DNA of 64,000 nucleotides from Streptomyces sp. KMM 9044 (lineage in GTDB: Bacteria > Actinomycetota > Actinomycetes > Streptomycetales > Streptomycetaceae). The notes beneath the pieces were generated by a model. It saw only the letters and a list, made by a program, of their open reading frames with translations. It was not told where the DNA came from and ran no database searches. Below are positions 34,200 to 42,894 of the stretch, one piece after another. Both the position numbers and the translations under genes were made by a program. Each line of letters opens with the position of its first letter. Within the stretch, counting starts at the first letter, position 1. The DNA lies in NCBI RefSeq assembly GCF_024701375.2, contig NZ_CP113910.1, positions 4,340,001-4,404,000 of the forward strand, written 5' to 3'.

Positions 34200-34398
34200 T
34201 CGAAACCCACAAGACCATGCAATAGCCGGATCCGCCTACTCGAGCGAATCTGGCATTCAAGCATCTTTGATGAAGATGTCCGAGGTGTCACCTATCCCGC
34301 TGTGGAGCGTTGGGCTCCGGAGACTCGGCGCCTCGAGGCAGCAGACGCTTTTCTAGATCATCTCAGTTTGTTCAACGGCCTTGTGAAGGCTGCCGTCC

Positions 34399-34971
34399 CT
34401 ATCCGCGACGCCCAGCAGTGCCGCCTCCCGTACTGCCACCGCTCCCGCCTCCACCATTGCCACCACCGCCCGCACCGCCTCCTCCGCCGCCTGGCCGCCC
34501 ACCACCGGCGCCGCCTCCGCAGTCAGTGCCAATAGTGATCGCACCGTGTGCGGTAGCCGGTGCGTGGACACCGTCACCGATCATGACTGCGTCGTAGCCA
34601 CTCAGCAGCTCTTGAACGGTTCCAGGGCCGAAGTTCTCCGGACTGGTGATCGAAGCAATGCCTTCGGCGTTGGTATAGGCACTGCCGAGGAGGCGACCGC
34701 CGGTGGTGTAGAACTGCACCCTCTGCCCAGCCAGGGGCTGGCCGGTATGAGCGTCGAGTGCGGTCGCGTTCAGGTTCTCCAACTGCATCTGCGTGATGTT
34801 GATCGATGCTTGGCTGGCCGACAACAAGGTCGGCCGCAAGGAAGAGCATTCAGCCGCGCCGCCCTCGCACCCGGACGAGGTGGTCGCGGATGCACTGGCA
34901 CCACTCGCTACACCGAGTGCGGTCAACGCGACAGCTGCCACTGCGACAGCCTTGCGCCCGGGAATTCCCAT
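34399..34971 (-). CDS. Secreted Gly-rich protein, unknown function
   Basis: A 190-aa protein with a clear signal peptide (about residues 1-28, MGIPGRKAVAVAAVALTALG and a following ASA-type cleavage region). A small folded domain follows (LDAHTGQPLAGQRVQFYTTG and LGSAYTNAEGIASITSPENF), which looks like an Ig-like/Big-1-type carboxypeptidase-regulatory fold. The C-terminus is a ~45-residue poly-Gly tail. GGAGG 6 nt upstream fixes the ATG. Extracellular or wall-associated; no partner genes nearby. Its composition is less GC-biased than the flanking core. Confidence 0.75.
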   Translation of the reverse strand: MGIPGRKAVAVAAVALTALGVASGASASATTSSGCEGGAAECSSLRPTLLSASQASINITQMQLENLNATALDAHTGQPLAGQRVQFYTTGGRLLGSAYTNAEGIASITSPENFGPGTVQELLSGYDAVMIGDGVHAPATAHGAITIGTDCGGGAGGGRPGGGGGGAGGGGNGGGGSGGSTGGGTAGRRG

Positions 34972-35216
34972 GAGTTTCCTCCAGTGTGTTCTGACTCGTC
35001 GCAGCTCGATATGGGCCCGACGTGTGCCCCTGAGGCTCGGGTAGTTGATGCCAATTGGGGTGGCACGGGGAACACTACGACCCGTAAATGCGACAAATGG
35101 AATGCGGAGATTCGGATGCCACGATCGAATGACGAACTCACCCTGAGGTTGTCACCGTCGATCGACCATTCACTCGAGTCTCGGCCGCCCGTTGTTGCTA
35201 GCTCGTGAACCACCAG

Positions 35217-36583
35217 GGGCTGTTGCATGATCGCGATCGGTCCGGAACGTCGGGCTGGTCCGGCCCTGGGGCGGACATCCCGGTTCGGGCAGGGGCAAAC
35301 GCAGTGCAGGCACGGTCTCGGTGATCATGTGAGTGTCGAAGTCCCATGAACACTTGGCGAGTCCGTGCCTGCTCCTGCATCTTCCCCCATGCCCACCGCG
35401 CTGGACCAACTGGCCCAGACTCCCGCACCGGCCCCTCTGGCGGACGCGGTCCGCCTGTCCGGATTTTTGGATCTGCTTCCCGATCCACGAGGCGTCCGGG
35501 GCCGCCGCTACTCGCTGCCGGCCCTGGTCGCCGCGGCCGCAGCGAGTGTCCTGGCCGGCGCCCGTTCGTTCACCGCGATCACAGAATGGATCAGCGACGC
35601 GCCCGGATGGGCCTGCCGGGCTCTCGGTTTCCCCGTCGACCCGCTGACCGGCACCGTGTCCGTGCCGCACCCCCACATCCTGCGCCGTCTCCTCGTCCAG
35701 CTCGACGGCGACGCCCTGGGCCAGGCGATCGGAGCCTTCCTCGCCTCCCGCGCCACCCCGGCCGGTCCCGAGCTGAGGGCGATCGCGGTCGACGGCAAGG
35801 CCCTGCGCGGCTCACGCACCGTCACCACCACGCACATCACCCTGCCGGCCGCGATGGACCACGCGGGCCACGTCCTGGCCCAGCGTCAGGTCGCCGACAA
35901 GAGCAACGAGATCCCCGCCTTCCAGCCCCTGCTGTCCACCATCGACCTGACCGGCACGGTCATCACCGCCGACGCCCTGCACACCCAGCACGCCCACGGC
36001 AGCTACCTCCGCGCCCGCGGTGCCCACCACATCGCCCAGGTCAAGGCCAACCACCCCGGTCTGTTCGACCGCGTCCGCCATCTGCCCCGGCGCGAGATCG
36101 CGCTCGACCACTACGACCGCACCCGGGCCCACCACCGCCTGGAGATCCGGCGGCTGAAGACCGCTGCCTTCGCCCACCTCGACTACCCCGACGCCAAGCA
36201 GGCCCTCCAAGTCGTCCGCCGGAGGAAGGACTTCACCAGCGGCAAGCTGACCATCGAGCGCGTCTACCTGATCACCAGCCTGCCGCCCGGCACCGCCAGC
36301 GGCGCCCGGCTCGCCGACTGGATCAGAGGGCACTGGAAGATCGAAAATCTTCTGCATCACGTCCGCGACCGCACGTTCCGCGAGGACGACTCCAAGATTC
36401 ACGCCGGCCGCCTCCCACGCGTCATGGCCGGCCTGCGCAACCTCGCCATCGGCGTCCACCGCCAGGACGGCCACATCAACATCGCCGCCGCTCTACGCCA
36501 CACCGCCCGCGACTGCCACAGGCCCCTGGCCGCCCTCGACCTCACCCGATGAACCCGGACAGATCTTGATCATGCAAGGGCGT
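35217..36583 (+). mobile_element. ISAs1-family insertion sequence
   Basis: Imperfect terminal inverted repeats: left CTGTTGCATGATCGCGATCG (from 35220) and right, read inward, CCCTTGCATGATCAAGATCT (from 36580), followed on both sides by matching GTCCGG. They enclose one complete transposase gene. The exact outer base and target duplication could not be fixed. Confidence 0.75.
35365..36552 (+). CDS. ISAs1-family transposase
   Basis: A 395-aa DDE transposase with the DDE_Tnp_1-associated N-terminal domain (GFLDLLPDPRGVRGRRYSLP), then IAVDGKALRGS (first Asp), VITADALHTQ (second Asp) and IRGHWKIENLLHHVRDRTFR (catalytic Glu). Length and motifs are complete, so the element may be active. ATG chosen at 35365 (MPAPASSPMPTALDQL); an internal ATG at 35389 is also possible. 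Confidence 0.92.
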   Translation: MPAPASSPMPTALDQLAQTPAPAPLADAVRLSGFLDLLPDPRGVRGRRYSLPALVAAAAASVLAGARSFTAITEWISDAPGWACRALGFPVDPLTGTVSVPHPHILRRLLVQLDGDALGQAIGAFLASRATPAGPELRAIAVDGKALRGSRTVTTTHITLPAAMDHAGHVLAQRQVADKSNEIPAFQPLLSTIDLTGTVITADALHTQHAHGSYLRARGAHHIAQVKANHPGLFDRVRHLPRREIALDHYDRTRAHHRLEIRRLKTAAFAHLDYPDAKQALQVVRRRKDFTSGKLTIERVYLITSLPPGTASGARLADWIRGHWKIENLLHHVRDRTFREDDSKIHAGRLPRVMAGLRNLAIGVHRQDGHINIAAALRHTARDCHRPLAALDLTR

Positions 36584-36729
36584 GGCGGTGTCGTTCCGTT
36601 CCGTCTCGGCTGCGGCAGGGGCCGCCTCGTACGGATCAGGCGTTTCGGAGAACGTGAAGCTTCAGCGGGCCGGTCCCCACGTCTTCGGCATGATCCGCCG
36701 GACAGGCTCCAGCAGGCGGTGTCCCGCTG

Positions 36730-37206
36730 CTACAGGGCCTTCGCGTAGCAGCGGCTCGACTCGTGGAAGCGGTAGTGGCCGAACTTCTCGCAGGGCTCGT
36801 AGCCGCTGGAGGTGTACAGGGCGATGGCTTCCGGCTGCTTGGTGCCCGTTTCCAGGACCATGCGCAGGCGGCCGGCCGTGCGGGCGTCCTCCTCCAGGGC
36901 GGCCAGGACGCGGCGGGCCAGGCCCCGGCCGCGCATCTGCTCGATCACGTACATCCGCTTCAGTTCGGCGTCCCCGTCGAGGTTGCCCTCGCCGTTGGCG
37001 TTCTGGACGCGCCAGCCGCCGGAGGCGACGGGGGTGTCGTTCTCGTCGTAGGCGACCAGGTAGATGCCGTTCGGCGGCTGGAAGTGCGCCGGGTCCATGG
37101 GGGTGGCGTCGCCGCCGTCGCCGTAGCGGACGTGGTACTCGGCCTGGACCTCGTCGTTCAGCTTGACGGCGTCGGGGTGGTCGTAGGAGACACGGCGGAT
37201 ATTCAT
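36730..37206 (-). CDS. GNAT family N-acetyltransferase
   Basis: A 158-aa single-domain acetyltransferase: RMYVIEQMRGRGLARRVLAA is the acetyl-CoA-binding motif and GTKQPEAIALYTSSGYEPCE the C-terminal GNAT signature. Substrate unknown. Divergent from xthA with 79 bp between; the AT-rich stretch just upstream (AAGTAAAGTATATCAATCC) probably holds its promoter. First core gene on the right side of the island. Confidence 0.88.
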   Translation of the reverse strand: MNIRRVSYDHPDAVKLNDEVQAEYHVRYGDGGDATPMDPAHFQPPNGIYLVAYDENDTPVASGGWRVQNANGEGNLDGDAELKRMYVIEQMRGRGLARRVLAALEEDARTAGRLRMVLETGTKQPEAIALYTSSGYEPCEKFGHYRFHESSRCYAKAL

Positions 37207-37285
37207 GCGAAGTAAAGTATATCAATCCGATAGGTGGGAGGGATCCGTTTTCGGGCCCCGTCCAGTGTGCCGGTATCGTGCCCTG

Positions 37286-38095
37286 ATGCTCACTGTGACC
37301 TCCGTCAACGTCAACGGACTGCGTGCCGCCGCCGAGAAGGGCTTCGTGGAGTGGCTGGCCGGGACCTCCGCCGACACGGTGTGCCTGCAGGAGGTGCGCG
37401 CGGAGCCGGAGCAGTTGCCCGGGCACGTCCGGGAACCCGAGGGGTGGCACGTGGTGCACGCGCCCGCCGCCGCGAAGGGGCGCGCCGGAGTTTCGCTGTA
37501 CACGCGGCGTGAGCCCGATCGCGTCCAGGTCGGCTTCGGGTCGGTCGAGTTCGACGGCAGTGGGCGGTACGTGGAGGTGGACCTCCCCGGGGTCACCGTC
37601 GCGTCCCTGTACCTGCCCTCCGGCGAGGTCGGTACCGAGCGGCAGGACGAGAAGCTCCGCTTCATGGGGGAGTTCCTCGCGTACCTGAAAGGGCTGAGGG
37701 AGCGGGCCGCTGCCGAGGGGCGGGAGGTCGTCGTCTGCGGGGACTGGAACATCGCGCACGAGCGGGCCGACCTGAAGAACTGGCGCGGCAACACCAAGAA
37801 CTCCGGGTTCCTGCCGGAGGAGCGGGAGTGGCTGGGACGGGTCCTCGACCCGGCCGACGGCGGGTACGTGGACGTCGTTCGGGCGCTGCATCCGGAGGCC
37901 GAGGGACCGTACTCGTGGTGGTCGTACCGGGGGCGGGCTTTCGACAACGACGCGGGGTGGCGCATCGACCTCGCCGTGGCCACCCCCGGGCTCGCCGCCC
38001 GCGCGGTCGAGGGCTACGTGGAACGCGCGGCCACGCACGCCGAACGCTGGTCGGACCACGCGCCGGTGACGGTGGTCTTCCGGCCTCGGGACTGA
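37286..38095 (+). CDS. xthA: Exodeoxyribonuclease III
   Basis: A 269-aa AP endonuclease/3'-exonuclease of the EEP fold for base-excision repair. Motifs: SVNVNGLRAAAEKGF, the metal-binding Glu in VCLQEVRAE, VVVCGDWNIAHERADLKNWR (catalytic Asp/Asn), GPYSWWSYRGRAFDNDAGWR, and the terminal ERWSDHAPVTV with Asp-His. ATG at 37286 begins at the first beta strand as expected. Confidence 0.93.
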   Translation: MLTVTSVNVNGLRAAAEKGFVEWLAGTSADTVCLQEVRAEPEQLPGHVREPEGWHVVHAPAAAKGRAGVSLYTRREPDRVQVGFGSVEFDGSGRYVEVDLPGVTVASLYLPSGEVGTERQDEKLRFMGEFLAYLKGLRERAAAEGREVVVCGDWNIAHERADLKNWRGNTKNSGFLPEEREWLGRVLDPADGGYVDVVRALHPEAEGPYSWWSYRGRAFDNDAGWRIDLAVATPGLAARAVEGYVERAATHAERWSDHAPVTVVFRPRD

Positions 38096-38378
38096 TGAAC
38101 CCGCACGCCGAGGTGGCGCGTGTTCACCGACCGGGGGTCTCGCCAGTCACCCGGAGCAGGAGTGGCGCGTCCGTCAGAGGCGGACAGGAGCGAACGGCCA
38201 AAGGCGCGGTCGAAATCGCGCCGCTGGTCAGGCCGTCGTCATCGTGCAGAGGCGCCGCACGTCCTGCGGGAGCGCGTACAGGGTGCTGAGGAAGATCACA
38301 GCTTCCGCCGCGATCCATCATGCCGGCGCCCGGAGCGGTACTCACGAACGGCCCCGCCCGTCCCTGCCCACGTGGCCG
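38096..38378. other. Intergenic, no feature seen
   Basis: About 280 bp between the convergent xthA and MocR genes. Open frames here are short and compositionally unlike genes. No clear terminator hairpin was recognised. Confidence 0.5.
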
Positions 38379-39821
38379 TCAGTCCCTGTCGGGCGGTGGA
38401 GGCAGAACGCCGCAGAGGGCGTCGAGCGCCGCTTCGAAACCGTGGTCGGGAGGTGCGGCGTAGCCGACGACCAGGCCGTCGTGCGCGGGCATGCTGGCGG
38501 CCGGGTGCCGGAAGCCGGCGAGCCCGTCCACGGCGATGTGCTGCCAGGCCGCGGCCCTGGTCACCGGGCGTTCGGTGCCGGGCGGCAGGCTCAGCACCGC
38601 GTGCAGCCCGGCGGCGACGCCCGTGAGCGTGATGTGCGGCGCCCGGCGGGCGAGAAGCGCGACGAGACGGTCCCTGCGGTCCCGGTAACGTTGCCGGGTC
38701 CGGCGGATGTGCCGGTCGTAATGGCCCGACTCGATGAGATCGGCGAGTGTCAACTGGTCCGTGACGCCGGCCCACGCCTCGCGCTCACCCTTGACGCGCA
38801 GGACGGGCTCCACCAGGTGGTCCGGCAGTACCATCCACCCCAGCCTCAACGCGGGGGAGAGGCTCTTGCTGAGCGAGCCCAGGTACACGACACGCTGCGG
38901 ATCGAGACCCTGGACGGAGCCCACCGGCTCCCGGTCGTAGCGGAATTCCCCGTCGTAGTCGTCCTCCAGCAGCACACCCTCGTTCCCGCGAGCCCAGTCC
39001 ACGGCGGCGGCCCGCCGCTCGGGGTGGAGCGGTCCTCCCGTGGGGAACTGATGGGCGGGGGTGAGCAGCGTCGCCCGTGCGCCCTTCAGCGCGAACAGTT
39101 CCGTGGCGCGCGCCCCGTGCTCATCCAGTGTCAGGGGAACGGTCCGGACGCGTGCGGCCCGCAGGATCGACCGGTGGAACGGCAGACCGTAGGACTCCAC
39201 CGCCAGAGGGCCGCGCAGCACCTTCCCGCCGAAGAGAAGCCGCAGGGCGGGCGCGACACCGGAGCACACGACGATCGTCTCGGGGCTGGTGCGCACGCCT
39301 CGCGCGCGTGACAGGTATCCGGCCAGGGCGCGTCGCAGCTCGGGCCGGCCGCGGGGGTCACCGGGCCCGAACGCGTCGTTGGGCGCCGCGTTCAGTGCCC
39401 GCCGCGCGGCAGCCAGCCAGGCGGTACGGGGGAAGGAGGCGGCATCCGGCAGGCCCTGCCGCAGGTTGTGGGCGGGTGGTTCCGCACGTGCCGGCATCGG
39501 TTTGGGCACGCGGGGGGAACCGACCGGCTTCGCTCTGGGCGCCACCCGCGTCCCCGACCCCTGTCGGGCGACCAGCCAGCCCTCGGCGACGAGTTCGCCG
39601 TAGGTCTCGGCGACGGTGTTGCGGGCCAGCCCGAGGTCGGCGGCGAGCGACCGGTAAGGAGGGAGCCGGGTGCCCGGTGCCAGCCGCCCGCTCCCTATCG
39701 CCTCGCGCAGCGCGCGACCGAGCGCGGCGCGGCGGCCACCGCCTTTGGCCATCTCCGGGTTCAGGTCCAAGTGCAGGTCGCTGCCGATGCGTTCGGCCGG
39801 ATTGACCCATGAATCAGCCAC
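38379..39821 (-). CDS. MocR-type (PdxR-like) GntR regulator/aminotransferase
   Basis: A 480-aa fusion. An N-terminal GntR winged helix (LREAIGSGRLAPGTRLPPYR then SLAADLGLARNTVAETYGEL) leads through a linker into a fold-type I aminotransferase domain with the PLP lysine in GSLSKSLSPALRLGW and the VLLEDDYDGEFRYD motif. Such proteins sense PLP or amino compounds. GTG start. It is divergent from the cupin gene, and an ATGCAC/GTGCAT inverted repeat lies in the gap, so the cupin gene is the likely target. Confidence 0.88.
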   Translation of the reverse strand: MADSWVNPAERIGSDLHLDLNPEMAKGGGRRAALGRALREAIGSGRLAPGTRLPPYRSLAADLGLARNTVAETYGELVAEGWLVARQGSGTRVAPRAKPVGSPRVPKPMPARAEPPAHNLRQGLPDAASFPRTAWLAAARRALNAAPNDAFGPGDPRGRPELRRALAGYLSRARGVRTSPETIVVCSGVAPALRLLFGGKVLRGPLAVESYGLPFHRSILRAARVRTVPLTLDEHGARATELFALKGARATLLTPAHQFPTGGPLHPERRAAAVDWARGNEGVLLEDDYDGEFRYDREPVGSVQGLDPQRVVYLGSLSKSLSPALRLGWMVLPDHLVEPVLRVKGEREAWAGVTDQLTLADLIESGHYDRHIRRTRQRYRDRRDRLVALLARRAPHITLTGVAAGLHAVLSLPPGTERPVTRAAAWQHIAVDGLAGFRHPAASMPAHDGLVVGYAAPPDHGFEAALDALCGVLPPPPDRD

Positions 39822-39825
39822 GGAA

Positions 39826-39856
39826 ATGCACCCTACACGGGGTCTTTCGAGTGCAT
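39826..39856. promoter_or_regulatory. Candidate MocR operator
   Basis: Perfect 6-bp inverted repeat ATGCAC (39826-39831) and GTGCAT (39851-39856), immediately upstream of the MocR GTG start and 124 nt before the divergent cupin gene. Confidence 0.45.
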
Positions 39857-39979
39857 AGCGTGGTGGTCAGGAGGGACGGGGACCGGCGCGGGGCCGGGGA
39901 CCGGACACGGCCCGGGGCAACCCGCGCGGGCCCGCCCCTCCGTGGTTGCACCGATCTGATCGCATCCGGGGAGAACCTC

Positions 39980-40471
39980 ATGAACGCGTCCGCCCGCCCC
40001 GTCCTCGTCCGTGCCGGTTCCGCCGAGACGTTGCAGGACGGGCCCACCGGTCTCATCACGCTCCTCGCCGACTCCGCCCAGACCCAGGGGGCGTTGACGG
40101 CCAACCGGGCCAGTCTGCGCAGGGGTTCTCCGGGCGCCCCCGTCCACTTCCACACCGAGGCGACCGAGATGTTCTTCGTGCTCGGAGGCAGTCTGCGGGT
40201 GCTGCTGGGTGACCGGATCGTCACCCTGGAGCCCGGCGACTTCGTGACGGTGCCGCCGCGGTTGCTGCACGCCTTCGCTCCGGCCCGGGGGGAGGAGGCC
40301 GACGTGCTGGTCGCCTTCACCCCCGGTATGGACCGCTTCGACTACTACCGGCTGCTGGAGCGCGTCCATCGGGGGGAGGCCTCCGTCGAGGACATCAAGG
40401 CCGGCTCCGCGCAGTACGACAACCACTACCGCACCAGCTCCCTCTGGCAGGCGGAGCTCGCCGGCGACTGA
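39980..40471 (+). CDS. Cupin-domain protein
   Basis: A 163-aa single cupin. The two metal motifs are visible: GAPVHFHTEATEMFFVLGG (His-His-Glu) and VTVPPRLLHAFAPARGEE (His). C-terminal extension is helical (YYRLLERVHRGEASVEDIKA). Family members bind a metal and act as dioxygenases, isomerases or sensors; function unknown. GGGGAGAA lies 5 nt upstream of the ATG. Divergent from, and probably controlled by, the MocR regulator. Confidence 0.85.
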   Translation: MNASARPVLVRAGSAETLQDGPTGLITLLADSAQTQGALTANRASLRRGSPGAPVHFHTEATEMFFVLGGSLRVLLGDRIVTLEPGDFVTVPPRLLHAFAPARGEEADVLVAFTPGMDRFDYYRLLERVHRGEASVEDIKAGSAQYDNHYRTSSLWQAELAGD

Positions 40472-40499
40472 CCGGCCCAGGGGGCGGGGCCGCCCGCGG

Positions 40500-41165
40500 T
40501 CAGCCCCGTTTGCGCAGCCGGCGGTCCATCGCCAGGGAGAGTTCGGCGTCGACCACGCTGCGGGCCAGGGGGCGCAGGCGCTGCACGGCCTCCTCGGGGG
40601 CGTGGCGCACGATCAGCTCGGCGAAGAGGCCGGCCATGGCCTCGGTGTGGGTACGGACCTCGCGGCCCGCGCGCAGCACCTCCGCGAGCGGGATGCCCTC
40701 GCGGACCAGGGCGGACGAGACGTCCAGCAGGCGGCGGCTGATGTGGACGATCTCCCCGCCGTCCGTGCCGAGGTAACCGAGGTCCATCGCGGCGGCCAGG
40801 TTCTCCGGGGTCACGTCGCCCGCGAAGCAGTCGGCGAGTTCCTCGGGGGTGAGGCGGACCGGTGTTTCCTCGGTGGGGGTGTCCATGCCGAGGAGTTCGC
40901 CGACGTCGCGACCGTGGTCGAAGGCCTCGGCGAGTTCCGCTATGCCGTTCAGGGTGTGACCGCGTTCCAGCAGCGCCGTGATCGTGCGCAGCCGGGTCAG
41001 GTGATGGTCGTCGTACCAGGCTATGCGGCCCTCACGGCGGGGCGGCGGCATCAGCTTGCGTTCGCGGTAGAAGCGCAGCGTGCGCACCGTGATGCCGGCC
41101 AGGCGGGCCAGTTCCTCCATGCGGTACTCGCGCCGCTCGCCCCTGGGTTCCGCTTCCTCTGCCAC
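40500..41165 (-). CDS. MerR-family transcriptional regulator
   Basis: A 221-aa regulator. The N-terminal winged HTH reads YRMEELARLAGITVRTLRFY then RERKLMPPPRREGRIAWYDD, followed by a coiled dimerisation helix (LTRLRTITALLERGHTLNGI) and a C-terminal helical domain without the Cys residues of metal sensors, so a small-molecule ligand is likely. GTG start. Divergent from the monooxygenase operon, which it probably controls. Confidence 0.87.
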   Translation of the reverse strand: MAEEAEPRGERREYRMEELARLAGITVRTLRFYRERKLMPPPRREGRIAWYDDHHLTRLRTITALLERGHTLNGIAELAEAFDHGRDVGELLGMDTPTEETPVRLTPEELADCFAGDVTPENLAAAMDLGYLGTDGGEIVHISRRLLDVSSALVREGIPLAEVLRAGREVRTHTEAMAGLFAELIVRHAPEEAVQRLRPLARSVVDAELSLAMDRRLRKRG

Positions 41166-41299
41166 ATCAGCAGCCTAGGCCCTGCTGTCGAACCCACGTG
41201 TGCCCGACGAACGCGGCCCCCGAAGGCGTACCGGCGGTAACTTTTTTCCTGCGTGCCCCCTGCCCGTCAGTAGCCGACTGCTCTACCCTCCCCATTGCG

Positions 41300-41313
41300 C
41301 CAGTGGTCACTGG
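41300..41313. promoter_or_regulatory. Inverted repeat upstream of the monooxygenase gene
   Basis: Perfect CCAGTG GT CACTGG located 40 nt before the monooxygenase ATG, in the divergent MerR/BVMO intergenic region. Candidate operator. Confidence 0.4.
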
Positions 41314-41352
41314 CAAGGTTCTCTGTGGTGGGCAAGAGCTGGAGGCTTCGGG

Positions 41353-42894
41353 ATGGCCGAGCACGAACACGAGCACGAACACGAGCACGAACACGTACGG
41401 GTCGCGGTGATCGGGTCCGGGTTCGGCGGGCTGGGGGCCGCCGTGCGGCTGAGGCGCGAAGGGGTCACCGACTTCGTCGTCCTGGAGCGGGCCGGGTCCG
41501 TCGGCGGGACCTGGCGGGACAACAGCTATCCGGGGTGCGCGTGCGACGTGCCCTCGCATCTGTACTCGTTCTCCTTCGCGCCCCACCCCGACTGGCCGCG
41601 CTCCTTCTCCGGGCAGGAACACATCCGCGCCTACCTCGAACACGTCACCGACGTCTTCGGGCTGCGCCCGCACATCCGCTTCGACTCGGAGGTGAAGCGG
41701 ATGGTGTGGAACACGGAACGGCTGCGCTGGGACATCGAGACCAGCAGCGGCAACCTCAGCGCCGATGTGGTCGTGTCCGCCACCGGGCCGCTGTCGGAGC
41801 CCAAGGTCCCCGGCATCCCGGGACTCGACGCCTTTCCCGGCAAGGTCTTCCACTCCGCCCGCTGGGACCACGGATACGACCTGCGCGGCAAGCGGGTCGC
41901 CATGGTCGGCACGGGCGCGTCGGCGATCCAGATCGTGCCGGCCGTCCAGCCGCTCGTCTCCCGCCTCACCCTCTTCCAGCGCACCCCGCCCTGGGTCCTG
42001 CCCCGCGTCGACCGGCCCATCGGCGGAGCCGAACGGGCCCTGCACCGGGCGCTGCCCTTCACCACCCAGCTGCGCCGCGGACTGCTCTGGGGCGTAAGGG
42101 AGTTGCAGGTCCAGGCGTTCACCAGGCACCCGGGCGCGCTGGGCTTCGCGGAGCAACTGGCCAAGCGCAACATGGCCCGTGCCGTCAAGGACCCCGCCCT
42201 GCGTGCCCGGCTCACCCCCCACTACCGCATCGGCTGCAAGCGCATCCTGCTGTCCAGTACGTACTATCCGGCGATCGCGCAGCCCAACGTCGACGTCGTC
42301 GACGGAGGGCTGGGCGAGGTCCGTGGGTCGACCGTCGTGGCGGCCGACGGGACCGAGGCCGAGGTCGACGCGATCGTGTTCGGAACCGGGTTCCACGTCA
42401 CCGACATGCCCATCGCCGAGCGGGTCGTCGGCGCGCAGGGGAAGAGCCTCGCCGAGACCTGGACGGGCGGCATGGAGGCGCTGCGCGGTGCCGCGGCCGC
42501 CGGGTTCCCCAACTTCATGACGCTCATCGGGCCCAACACCGGCCTCGGGAACTCCTCCATGATCCTCATGATCGAGTCCCAGCTGAACTACCTGGCCGAC
42601 TACCTCCGCCAACTCGACGTCCTCGGCGGCCGGGTCGCCCTCGACGCGCGTCCCGGTGCCGTCCGCGGCTGGAACCGCCGGGTGCAGGAGCGGATGAAGC
42701 GCACGGTGTGGAACACCGGTGGCTGCACCAGTTGGTACCTGGACGCCAATGGCCGCAACACCACCGTCTGGCCGGGTACCACCGCCGAGTTCCGGCGGGC
42801 CACCCGGCGCGTGGACCTCGCGGAGTACGCCGTCCTGCGGGCGGCGCCCGGGAAGAGGGCCGCGCCCCACGAGAGCGCCGGGGTGGTCGCGTGA
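41353..42894 (+). CDS. Flavin-containing (Baeyer-Villiger type) monooxygenase
   Basis: A 513-aa FAD/NADPH enzyme that inserts oxygen next to a ketone. First Rossmann motif VAVIGSGFGGLGAAVRLRR at about residues 18-36, then GGTWRDNSYPGCACDVPSHL, the BVMO fingerprint FPGKVFHSARW (FxGxxxHxxxW) at about 160-170, and the second Rossmann motif VAMVGTGASAIQIVPA near 182. The N-terminus is an unusual His-Glu tract (MAEHEHEHEHEHEHVR) encoded by a hexamer repeat. Its stop overlaps the GTG of the hydrolase, forming a three-gene operon. Confidence 0.92.
   Translation: MAEHEHEHEHEHEHVRVAVIGSGFGGLGAAVRLRREGVTDFVVLERAGSVGGTWRDNSYPGCACDVPSHLYSFSFAPHPDWPRSFSGQEHIRAYLEHVTDVFGLRPHIRFDSEVKRMVWNTERLRWDIETSSGNLSADVVVSATGPLSEPKVPGIPGLDAFPGKVFHSARWDHGYDLRGKRVAMVGTGASAIQIVPAVQPLVSRLTLFQRTPPWVLPRVDRPIGGAERALHRALPFTTQLRRGLLWGVRELQVQAFTRHPGALGFAEQLAKRNMARAVKDPALRARLTPHYRIGCKRILLSSTYYPAIAQPNVDVVDGGLGEVRGSTVVAADGTEAEVDAIVFGTGFHVTDMPIAERVVGAQGKSLAETWTGGMEALRGAAAAGFPNFMTLIGPNTGLGNSSMILMIESQLNYLADYLRQLDVLGGRVALDARPGAVRGWNRRVQERMKRTVWNTGGCTSWYLDANGRNTTVWPGTTAEFRRATRRVDLAEYAVLRAAPGKRAAPHESAGVVA
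41356..41394 (+). repeat. GARCAC hexamer repeat coding a His-Glu tail
   Basis: Alternating GAGCAC / GAACAC units (six repeats) encode EHEHEHEHEHEH directly after the start of the monooxygenase. In-frame length variation would be silent for the frame. Confidence 0.85.

Noticed and set aside
34204..34398. Possible gene remnant in the plus frame (TYPAVERWAPETRRLEAADA)
   Set aside because: Open and protein-like for about 60 codons, but with no start signal, poor third-position GC and no recognised family.
36581..36729. Possible second insertion-sequence remnant after ISAs1
   Set aside because: No transposase similarity or inverted repeat could be seen; left unassigned.
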